From Paracoccaceae bacterium (GTDB lineage: Bacteria; Pseudomonadota; Alphaproteobacteria; Rhodobacterales; Rhodobacteraceae), in contig JAASTF010000075.1 in assembly GCA_021767525.1 (NCBI GenBank), forward strand, positions 1 through 11,485: 11,485 nucleotides of DNA, in the 5' to 3' direction. Positions 5,442 to 11,485 of the stretch are shown piece by piece. How positions within the stretch are numbered: position 1 is the first letter of the stretch; every line of letters starts with the position of its first letter. Both the position numbers and the translations under genes were made by a program. The notes under the pieces are model-generated. The model did no database searches and was not told where the DNA came from. It worked only from the letters and a program-made list of their open reading frames with translations.

Positions 5442-7268
5442 ATGGCGCGCGCACCCCTTTTGCAGTTGAACGATATCTCGCTGACCTTCGGTGGCGATCC
5501 GGTGTTTTCCGACCTGTCGCTGGTGGTGCAACCCGGCGACCGGGTGGCGCTTGTGGGGCGCAACGGGTCGGGCAAATCCACCCTGATGAAGGTGATGGCG
5601 GGCCTGGTCGACCCCGACCGGGGCGAACGGATCGTGCCGCCGGGCGTCAGCGTTGGCTATATGGAACAAGAGCCCGACATGGCCGGCTTTGCCACGCTGG
5701 GCGATTACGCCGCCAGCGACCTGGAGCCGGGCGAGATGTATCGCGTGGAAATGGCGGGAGAGGGTCTGAAATTCGACCCCGCGCGCCCGGTCGAAACCGC
5801 CTCGGGCGGGGAACGGCGCCGCGCGGCGCTGGCCAAGCTGATGGCCGAAGCGCCCGAATTGATGCTGCTGGACGAGCCGACGAACCACCTGGACATCCAG
5901 GCGATCCGCTGGCTTGAGGACGAGTTGAAGCAGACCCGCGCGGGCTTTGTGCTGATTTCCCACGACCGCGCGTTCCTGCGCGCGCTGACGCGGCAAACCT
6001 TGTGGATCGACCGGGGCGCCGTGCGCCGCCGCGAAGAAGGGTTCGACGGGTTCGAGGCCTGGCGCGACAAGATCTGGGAAGAAGAGGACATCGCCCGCCA
6101 CAAGCTGGATCGCAAGATCAAGGCCGAGGCGCGGTGGGCCGTCGAAGGCATCAGCGCCCGGCGCAAGCGCAACCAGGGCCGGGTGCGCGCGTTGCAGGCG
6201 CTGCGGGCCGAGCGTGCGGCGCAGATCAAGCGGCAGGGCACCGCGGCGATGGAGCTATCCGAGGGGCCGAAATCGGGCCGCAAGGTGATCGAGGCGCAGG
6301 GAATTTCAAAGGCTTACGGCGACAAGGTGATCCTGCGGCCCTTCGACATCCGCATTCTGCGCGGCGACCGCGTGGCCTTTGTGGGCCCGAACGGCGTGGG
6401 CAAGACCACGCTGCTGAAACTGCTGATGGGTGAGATCGTGCCCGACACCGGCAGCGTGACGCATGGCACCAACCTGGTGCCTGCCGTGTTCGACCAAGCG
6501 CGCGCGCAGCTGGACCCTGAAATGACCCTGTGGGACAGCCTGACGGGCGATCCGGACATGCGCGTGTCGGGCAAGGCCGACCAGGTGTTGGTGCGCGGCC
6601 AGCCCAAGCATGTTGTGGCCTATCTCAAGGATTTCCTGTTCGACGAACGCCAGGCGCGGGCGCCGGTTAAGTCGCTGTCGGGCGGGGAAAAAGCGCGACT
6701 GCTGCTGGCCAAGCTGATGGCGCGCGAATCGAACCTGCTGGTATTGGACGAACCCACCAACGACCTGGACATCGAAACGCTGGACCTGCTGCAAGAGCTG
6801 TTGGACGATTACGATGGCACCGTGCTGCTGGTCAGCCACGACCGCGATTTCCTGGACCGTGTGGCCAGCACCACCATCGCGATGGAGGGCGATGGCCGCG
6901 CCACGGTCTATGCCGGGGGGTGGAGCGATTACCAGGCCCAACGCGCCGAAGTTGCGGAGCCAAAAAGCGACGCCAAATCAAAGCCTAACGCGCCAAAACC
7001 AAAGCAGGACTCGAAGCCTGAAAAAGCTGCCCAACCCAAGCTGAGCTTTACCGAAAAACACCGGCTCGAGGCGCTGCCCGCCGAGATCGACCGCCTGACC
7101 GCCGAGATCGCCAAATTGGAAGAGTTGTTGGCCCAGCCCGATCTTTACACGCGCGAGCCGGTCAAGTTTCAAAAGGCGACCGATGCGCTGGTGACCCGGC
7201 AAGAGGCGCTGGCGCAGGCCGAAGAGGATTGGCTGGTCTTGATGGAAAAGGCCGAGACTGCCGGCTGA
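5442..7268 (+). CDS. ABC-F family ATPase, Uup-like
   Basis: ABC-F proteins are soluble twin ATPases that act on ribosomes (translation factors or antibiotic protection) and lack membrane domains. The 608 residues hold two ATPase modules. The first has GRNGSGKST (39-47), SGGERRR (121-127), LMLLDEPTNHLDI (140-152) and the switch His174. The second has GPNGVGKTT (315-323), LSGGEKARL (412-420), LLVLDEPTNDLDI (432-444) and His466. Both sites look catalytically intact. A charged linker with IWEEEDIARHKLDRKIKAEARW lies between them. After the second module comes a Lys/Pro-rich hinge (507-533) and a C-terminal coiled coil (about 538-605), which is the Uup type of tail. The stretch between Walker A and signature in the first module is short (about 75 residues), lacking part of the usual helical region. 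It starts 39 bases after olsB with no obvious ribosome site. Confidence 0.93.
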   Translation: MARAPLLQLNDISLTFGGDPVFSDLSLVVQPGDRVALVGRNGSGKSTLMKVMAGLVDPDRGERIVPPGVSVGYMEQEPDMAGFATLGDYAASDLEPGEMYRVEMAGEGLKFDPARPVETASGGERRRAALAKLMAEAPELMLLDEPTNHLDIQAIRWLEDELKQTRAGFVLISHDRAFLRALTRQTLWIDRGAVRRREEGFDGFEAWRDKIWEEEDIARHKLDRKIKAEARWAVEGISARRKRNQGRVRALQALRAERAAQIKRQGTAAMELSEGPKSGRKVIEAQGISKAYGDKVILRPFDIRILRGDRVAFVGPNGVGKTTLLKLLMGEIVPDTGSVTHGTNLVPAVFDQARAQLDPEMTLWDSLTGDPDMRVSGKADQVLVRGQPKHVVAYLKDFLFDERQARAPVKSLSGGEKARLLLAKLMARESNLLVLDEPTNDLDIETLDLLQELLDDYDGTVLLVSHDRDFLDRVASTTIAMEGDGRATVYAGGWSDYQAQRAEVAEPKSDAKSKPNAPKPKQDSKPEKAAQPKLSFTEKHRLEALPAEIDRLTAEIAKLEELLAQPDLYTREPVKFQKATDALVTRQEALAQAEEDWLVLMEKAETAG

Positions 7269-7305
7269 CCTGCGCTAAGATGTTGGGCAAGGGGGCGTGG
7301 CTGGC

Positions 7306-8088
7306 ATGGCGGACGACAAATCACTGAAAGACCGGATCAGGCTGCTTTACGAGGGTCGCAGCAAGCGGGCCACGCGCTTTCGCTATGCGTTGCTGGTGTT
7401 CGATGCGGTCTCGATCATCTTTTTCCTGGCCACGGCGGCGATGCCGATTTCGCCCGGTCTGCTGCTGGCCGACGCGGTGATCGGCGGGCTGATTGCGCTG
7501 GACCTGGGATTGCGGCTTTGGATCTCGGGCAATCGGCTGCGGTTCCTGACGCAGTTCTACGTGATTGTCGACATCGCGGTGTTGGCATCGCTTCTGGCGA
7601 CGCCGTTTCTGGGGCAAAGCCTGGGCGTATTGCGCGTTCTGCGCTCGCTCAGGCTGGTGCACTCCTATCACCTGATGCGGGATTTGCGGCGAGACTCGCC
7701 GTTCTTTCGCCAGCGTGAGGATACGATCATCGCGGCGATCAACCTGCTGGTTTTCATCTTTGCGATGACGGCGGTGGTGTTCGTCCTGCGCGGCCCGAAC
7801 GAGCCGGGGATCAACACCTATCTTGATGCGCTTTATTTCACCGTTGCCACGCTGACCACCACGGGTTTCGGCGACATTACGATGACCACGCCCACCGGCC
7901 GCCTGTTGTCAGTGGCGATCATGGTGGTGGGCGTGGGCCTGTTCCTGCAATTGGTGAGGGCGATTTTCTCGCCCTCGAAGGTCAAGCATAAGTGCCCGGG
8001 ATGCGGGCTGACGCGCCATGACGTGGACGCGATCCATTGCAAGCATTGCGGTCACGACCTGAAGATCGAGACCGAAGGCGCGACGTGA
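7306..8088 (+). CDS. Voltage-gated-type potassium channel with C-terminal zinc ribbon
   Basis: An inner-membrane six-helix potassium channel subunit, presumably tetrameric. From the ATG at 7306 it has 260 residues. Helices S1 and S2 lie near 26-72 and S3 near 84-102. S4 is Arg-bearing (VLRVLRSLRLVHSYHLMRDLRR, about 108-129), S5 is near 140-162, the pore loop has TTTGFGD at 184-190, and S6 is about 200-221. After S6 there is no RCK or cyclic-nucleotide domain; instead a four-cysteine zinc ribbon occurs (Cys230, 233, 245, 248; CPGCG and CKHCG). The start 7306 is preferred: AAGGGGG ends 10 bases upstream, while the in-frame GTG at 7297 is almost on top of it. The gene is 37 bases after the ABC-F gene and converges with the SDR gene with four bases between stops. 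The channel fold is sure; gating signal unknown. Confidence 0.9.
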   Translation: MADDKSLKDRIRLLYEGRSKRATRFRYALLVFDAVSIIFFLATAAMPISPGLLLADAVIGGLIALDLGLRLWISGNRLRFLTQFYVIVDIAVLASLLATPFLGQSLGVLRVLRSLRLVHSYHLMRDLRRDSPFFRQREDTIIAAINLLVFIFAMTAVVFVLRGPNEPGINTYLDALYFTVATLTTTGFGDITMTTPTGRLLSVAIMVVGVGLFLQLVRAIFSPSKVKHKCPGCGLTRHDVDAIHCKHCGHDLKIETEGAT

Positions 8089-8092
8089 CGGG

Positions 8093-8848
8093 TCAGCGCA
8101 TCCGCAGCGCGCCGTCGATACGGATGGTTTCGCCGTTCAGATACCCGCTTTCGACGATGAACCGCGCAAGGGCTGCGTATTCCGACGGGTCGCCCAGCCG
8201 CTTGGGGCAGGTCACGTCCATCGCAAGCTGCTGGCGCACCTCTTCGGGCAGGCTCATCAGCATCGGCGTCAGGAAGATGCCGGGCGCGATGGCCATGACG
8301 CGGATGCCCTCGCGCGACAGATCCCGCGCCATCGGCAGCGACATGCCCGCGATACCTGCCTTGGACGAGGCATAGGCCACCTGGCCCTTTTGCCCGTCGA
8401 AGGCCGCGACCGAGGCGGTATTGACGATCACGCCGCGCTGGCCGTCCTCGGTGGGCTCGTTCTTGGCCATCTCCACCGCGGCCAGGCGGGCCACGTTGAA
8501 GGTGCCCACCAGGTTGATGCCGATCACGCGGTTGTAGTGATCCAGGCTGTGCGCGCCGTCCTTGTGGATGGTTTTCTCGGCCGTGCCAACGCCGGCGCAG
8601 TTGATGGCGGCGTTGATCTTACCCATTGATTTCACAGCCGTTTCCACGGCGTTCTTGACCGAGTTTTCGCTGGTCACGTCGGTTTCCACGAAGGTGGCGC
8701 CGATTTCCCCGGCCACTTTCTGGCCACGCTCGGCGTCACGGTCGAGGATCGTCACCTGCGCGCCACTGTCGCGGAACAGGCGCGCCGTGGCCTCGCCCAG
8801 GCCCGAGGCGCCCCCGGTGATGATCGCGGCGGTATCTTGCATTTTCAT
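8093..8848 (-). CDS. Short-chain dehydrogenase, 3-hydroxyacyl-CoA dehydrogenase type 2-like
   Basis: A cytosolic NAD(P)-dependent oxidoreductase of the classical SDR family. Its closest resemblance is to the HSD17B10/type 2 3-hydroxyacyl-CoA dehydrogenases, which oxidise 3-hydroxyacyl-CoA in fatty acid or isoleucine breakdown. The 251-residue product has the cofactor motif TGGASGLG (11-18), Asp36 at the end of strand two favouring NAD over NADP, NCAG (83-86) and a full catalytic set Asn112, Ser146, Tyr159 and Lys163 (YASSK). The start at 8848 is taken because AAAGG lies eight bases upstream; an ATG two codons later and a longer frame upstream to 8872 are less likely. The palindrome at 8874-8887 lies 25 bases before the start, fitting TetR-type control. 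It follows the AbrB-like gene by 63 bases. Substrate is inferred from overall likeness only. Confidence 0.9.
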   Translation of the reverse strand: MKMQDTAAIITGGASGLGEATARLFRDSGAQVTILDRDAERGQKVAGEIGATFVETDVTSENSVKNAVETAVKSMGKINAAINCAGVGTAEKTIHKDGAHSLDHYNRVIGINLVGTFNVARLAAVEMAKNEPTEDGQRGVIVNTASVAAFDGQKGQVAYASSKAGIAGMSLPMARDLSREGIRVMAIAPGIFLTPMLMSLPEEVRQQLAMDVTCPKRLGDPSEYAALARFIVESGYLNGETIRIDGALRMR

Positions 8849-8873
8849 GGGTTTGGCCTTTCTGCCGATCAAT

Positions 8874-8887
8874 TGAACGTGCGTTCA
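8874..8887. promoter_or_regulatory. TetR-type operator palindrome before the SDR gene
   Basis: TGAACG-TG-CGTTCA is a perfect six-base inverted repeat with a two-base centre, located 25 bases upstream of the SDR start and downstream of a TTGACC hexamer (minus strand, 8898-8903) that could be a -35. The shape and place suit repression by a TetR-family protein, a class that often controls acyl-CoA metabolism. No such regulator gene is in the window. Confidence 0.55.
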
Positions 8888-8911
8888 GATAACGCAGGGT
8901 CAAGGCGGCTG

Positions 8912-9973
8912 TCAAAGCGCACGGCTGCGAACGTAGCGTCCGATCAGGGCGAGCTCGATCACGGTCAGGATGATGCGCCAGATGTGATGCGCCGTGACAA
9001 GGGCCGGATTGGCATTCAGCGACAGCGCAACCAGCGCCATCTCGGTCACGCCGCCGGGTGCGAAACTGACGATCAGCACGTCGAGGGGTTGGCCCGTAAG
9101 CTGCACCAGAAAAAGGGAAAATACCAATCCGACGATCAGCATGAAGCCGACCGACAACAGCCCCAGCCCCATGCCGCGCAGAACCGCGCGACCGCGCAAT
9201 CCGCCAAGCCGCATCCCCAGGCTGGCGCCGATCACCACCTGGCAGACCGAGATCATCCAGTTCGGCAAGTCCAGCACCGCAAACCCCGAGGCCGCGACGA
9301 TGGCCGCGGCAAAGAGTGGGCCGGTCAGTTGCCAGGCGGGCAGGCGCAGTGGTTTGCCGATCAAGATCCCCAGCAGACCGGTCAGAACAACCTCGTGCAA
9401 GTGACTGAAATCGCTGGGGTTTGCATGGGCCAATGTCATGCCCCCGGCGCTGCCGACGGGGCCGCCCATGTAGATCGACAAGCCGATGGGCACCAGGGTG
9501 ATGACCAGGATGATGCGCAGGAATTGCTGCATGGTCAGCGTGGCGATGTCGGCGCCCGCGGCCTCGCCCATGGCGATGGATTCCAGAAGACCGCCGGGGG
9601 TGCCGGAATAGAAAGCCGTGGGCCGGTCATAGCCGCCAATATGTCGAAAAATCAGGTAGTTACCAACATGCGCCAATCCGACGAACAGGATGATGGCGGT
9701 AAAGCTGGCCAGCATCGCGGGCAGCAGGTTAAGAAGGTCGGGGGTGACCTGGGCGCCGATCATCACACCGATGATGGCCAAGAAGGTCAGGCGGAAATTC
9801 TGTGGAAAAACATAGCCTTGTGGCACGTATCTGTTCAAGAGCAGCCCGACAAGGGCGGTCGCCACAAGGCTGCCCAGCATGAAGGGCAAGGGCAGTTTCA
9901 ACCAGTATGCCACGCTGCCCCCAACGCCGCCGATCAGCACCAGCACCAGCGTTGTCAGGATTTTTGCACGCAT
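8912..9973 (-). CDS. AbrB-family integral membrane protein (putative transporter)
   Basis: A polytopic inner-membrane protein of the AbrB/ammonia monooxygenase-like family, whose biochemical role is poorly known; the family name does not prove ammonia oxidation or regulation. The 353-residue product is almost wholly hydrophobic with about ten predicted helices. Two related halves are visible, each with a proline-glycine turn motif: GTPGGLLESIAMGEAAGAD at about 124-142 and APGGVTEMALVALSLNANP at about 305-323. This matches the duplicated domain of the family. The ATG at 9973 has GTAAGG nine bases upstream; a TTG two codons earlier at 9979 is the alternative. It precedes the SDR gene on the same strand, with tRNA-Gly upstream. 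A permease-like role for a small organic substrate is possible but only a guess. Confidence 0.85.
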   Translation of the reverse strand: MRAKILTTLVLVLIGGVGGSVAYWLKLPLPFMLGSLVATALVGLLLNRYVPQGYVFPQNFRLTFLAIIGVMIGAQVTPDLLNLLPAMLASFTAIILFVGLAHVGNYLIFRHIGGYDRPTAFYSGTPGGLLESIAMGEAAGADIATLTMQQFLRIILVITLVPIGLSIYMGGPVGSAGGMTLAHANPSDFSHLHEVVLTGLLGILIGKPLRLPAWQLTGPLFAAAIVAASGFAVLDLPNWMISVCQVVIGASLGMRLGGLRGRAVLRGMGLGLLSVGFMLIVGLVFSLFLVQLTGQPLDVLIVSFAPGGVTEMALVALSLNANPALVTAHHIWRIILTVIELALIGRYVRSRAL

Positions 9974-10034
9974 TGTCAAAGCCTTACCCGTTCGCCGCCT
10001 AATACCGCAGCGCGCCCGGAAATGCCAGTGGGGA

Positions 10035-10108
10035 TGGAGCGGGTGAAGGGAATCGAACCCTCGTCTTCAGCTTGGGAAGCTGCGGCTCTACCATTGAGCT
10101 ACACCCGC
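10035..10108 (-). tRNA. tRNA-Gly(CCC)
   Basis: A full cloverleaf reads on the minus strand. The acceptor GCGGGTG pairs with CACCCGC; the D arm is GCTC-AATGGTA-GAGC; the anticodon loop TTCCCAA gives anticodon CCC (at 33-preceding T). The T arm is GAGGG-TTCGATT-CCCTT, and the 3' end TCCA is encoded. The anticodon stem has one G-A mismatch at its base. It would read GGG glycine codons. It resembles the well-known bacterial glycine tRNA with CCC. Confidence 0.95.
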
Positions 10109-10119
10109 GATGGGGGTGA

Positions 10120-10146
10120 TTTACACCGCTTGGCCGGGGCTGTCCA
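10120..10146 (-). promoter_or_regulatory. Possible tRNA-Gly promoter
   Basis: On the minus strand TGGACA (10141-10146) matches the -35 at five of six positions. TGTAAA (10120-10125) lies 15 bases on, 11 bases before the mature tRNA 5' end. The spacing is short, so this is tentative. Confidence 0.35.
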
Positions 10147-10165
10147 GATGGCGAAACGGGCGGTC

Positions 10166-10194
10166 ACAACACATGCACAACACATGCACATGTG
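10166..10194. repeat. 11-base tandem repeat joined to an 8-base palindrome
   Basis: ACAACACATGC occurs twice head to tail (10166-10187), and the last base leads into the palindrome CACATGTG (10187-10194). It lies between the methyltransferase stop and tRNA-Gly. The remaining bases from 10109 to 10216 contain no gene. Confidence 0.85.
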
Positions 10195-10216
10195 ATGCAT
10201 AGGTCGGTTGGCCCGC

Positions 10217-11485
10217 TCAGCGGCGGCGGCGGGGGCGTTTGGCGGGTTTGGCCAGCAGGGGCTTAACCATTTCTTCATACATCTGGAACAAATGTTCGAC
10301 GCGTTCGCGGTCGGAGTCGAACCCCGATTTGCGATAAAGCCGATCCACCGCCCGGTCATTGGCCGCATGTGCGCGGCGCAGGTCGGCGGGCATCAGGTCG
10401 GGATCATAAAGATCGGCCAGCGTGGCGCCGGGATGATTTTCCCGCGCCGCCAGGATCGCCTGGGCGTGGGACGCAAGGGCGGAGAGATCAGATTTGGGCA
10501 GGGGGAAGGTGTTGTAGACCACGCCGATGGAATACATGTATCGACTTTCCAAGCGACCGGTGATCGCGCGCATCCACGCCATGTGCATGGCGGAGGTAAG
10601 AAGGGCGAAGACCTCTGGCGTGGCGTTGCGCATTACCTTGAGTTTGTTGCTTGGAATATCGGGAGGTTCGCGCATTCCGATTGGCGCATAGCGGCGATTT
10701 TCTGAACTCACCTCTGGCAATGCCAAAAACGGCTCATCTGGCACCACAGTCACATGAAACTGTGCCGGCGTTTCCGCCAGTTGCCGCGACGACATGCCGG
10801 GCGGTTTGATCGTGTCGGGCGATTTGCCCTTGGCAGGGATTTCGCCCAGCCGATAGGCGCGCACGTCGCGGATGACTTGGCGGACCTTGGGCAGCTTGGC
10901 CAGATCGCCCGGCGCGGCGTCGCCCAGATAGAGGATATAGCGCATCCCGCCTTGCAGAAATTCGCGCGCGCCGATGTAGGGGCGCATGTAGGGTTCGGCG
11001 CCGGGTTCCTGCGACAGGAACATATCGCGCTCTTCCTGTGAAAAGATGAAATGCCCGCCGTCGATGGGTTTGGAGCCGATGACGATCCGCTCCAACCCGT
11101 TGATCGGACGGCTTTGTTCACGCACCACCAGATGCGGGTCGCCCAGCGACGAGGCATCGAAGAGATAGGGCGAGAGCATGGCGTGCTGGGTTTCCTCGGG
11201 GTCGCCCTTGATATCGGGGTAGGAGAACAGCCGCTTTTCGGCGGGCATAACCTCGTGCCGGTCCAGCCCGATGATGACCACGTGCACATGGGCCTTGCCG
11301 CGCGCCTCGGACCCCCATTCGAAGGTGCGGTGGGCAAAGGCGATCTCTAGCCCGCAGCGGTCGAACAGGATGGGCCAAAGCTGTGCCACCTGTTCGCCCT
11401 GGGTGATCGAGTTGGTGGACACGAAGGCGATGCGGGGGATTGCGGCACCGCCATCGCGCAGCGATGGCACGCGCCCGCCCGCCCC
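10217..11485 (-). CDS. MmeI-like DNA methyltransferase / type IIL restriction-modification protein, N-terminal part outside window
   Basis: This is the C-terminal portion of a large adenine-specific DNA methyltransferase of the MmeI/COG1002 kind, in which methylation, target recognition and sometimes cleavage sit in one chain. The frame is open to the right edge, giving 422 visible residues. Family segments are FVSTNSITQGEQ (about 21-32) and FAHRTFEWGSEA (50-61) at the end of the methyltransferase fold. A recognition region follows, with YMRPYIGAREFLQGGMRYILYL in the middle, and MYSIGVVYNTFPLP at about 317-330 heads the C-terminal helical domain. The protein ends in a basic tail, AKRPRRRR. 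The catalytic NPP[FY] motif and any N-terminal nuclease lie beyond the window, so methylation-only and full restriction-modification forms cannot be told apart. The GTG near 11470 is internal, not a start. It is separated from the core genes by tRNA-Gly. Confidence 0.85.
   Translation of the reverse strand, partial: GAGGRVPSLRDGGAAIPRIAFVSTNSITQGEQVAQLWPILFDRCGLEIAFAHRTFEWGSEARGKAHVHVVIIGLDRHEVMPAEKRLFSYPDIKGDPEETQHAMLSPYLFDASSLGDPHLVVREQSRPINGLERIVIGSKPIDGGHFIFSQEERDMFLSQEPGAEPYMRPYIGAREFLQGGMRYILYLGDAAPGDLAKLPKVRQVIRDVRAYRLGEIPAKGKSPDTIKPPGMSSRQLAETPAQFHVTVVPDEPFLALPEVSSENRRYAPIGMREPPDIPSNKLKVMRNATPEVFALLTSAMHMAWMRAITGRLESRYMYSIGVVYNTFPLPKSDLSALASHAQAILAARENHPGATLADLYDPDLMPADLRRAHAANDRAVDRLYRKSGFDSDRERVEHLFQMYEEMVKPLLAKPAKRPRRRR

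Noticed and set aside
5427..6101. Minus-strand open frame of 224 codons inside the ABC-F gene
   Set aside because: It is antisense to conserved ATPase motifs and has no homology-like features.
10035..10108. tRNA-Gly as the attachment site of an integrated element
   Set aside because: No duplicated tRNA 3' fragment or integrase is visible on either side, and the accessory-looking gene lies at the 5' rather than the 3' end.
8837..10195. Long plus-strand open frame of 452 codons
   Set aside because: It lies antisense to the AbrB-like gene and runs through the reverse of tRNA-Gly, yielding the GIEPSSSAWEAAALPLSYT-type peptide that is a known artefact of translating glycine tRNA genes. Its composition (very rich in Gln, His and Asp) is not protein-like.

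Overview
The window is GC-rich bacterial DNA. Gene content and order point to an alphaproteobacterium of the order Rhodobacterales (Roseobacter/Paracoccus relatives). The main pointers are the conserved cluster yceD(DUF177)-rpmF-plsX-fabH-ihfA-merR, a Rhodobacterales-style BamE lipoprotein, the ornithine lipid enzyme OlsB, and an ABC-F ATPase with a compact first ATPase domain. This placement is inferred from protein sequence recalled by eye, not from a database search.

Region 1 (1-4059, minus strand) is a core operon read right to left: DUF177/YceD, ribosomal protein L32 (rpmF), PlsX, FabH (sharing an ATGA stop/start with plsX), then IHF alpha and a MerR-type regulator that runs off the left edge. 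It links ribosome assembly with the first steps of fatty acid and phospholipid synthesis. ihfA seems to have its own promoter, and a full-consensus IHF site lies against it. The MerR C-terminal tail carries two in-frame hexanucleotide repeats.

Region 2 (4144-8088, plus strand) starts from a short divergent promoter region. It holds a BamE-family lipoprotein, OlsB, a two-domain ABC-F ATPase and a six-helix potassium channel with a C-terminal zinc ribbon. A PHO-box-like direct repeat lies just upstream of olsB. The usual partner acyltransferase gene olsA does not follow it.

Region 3 (8093-10108, minus strand) holds a short-chain dehydrogenase of the 3-hydroxyacyl-CoA dehydrogenase type 2 kind with a TetR-type palindrome before its start, an AbrB-family membrane protein, and a tRNA-Gly(CCC).

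Region 4 (10109-11485) is more accessory in character. It has a small tandem repeat with a palindrome, then the C-terminal part of a large MmeI-like DNA methyltransferase (possibly a type IIL restriction-modification enzyme) cut by the right edge. Its catalytic half is outside the window.

No IS element, CRISPR array or origin is visible. No stretch longer than 163 bases lacks a gene. No clearly new multi-gene system is evident. The best leads are regulatory (IHF at ihfA, PHO box at olsB, TetR operator at the SDR gene), plus the zinc-ribbon channel and the edge of a possible restriction locus.
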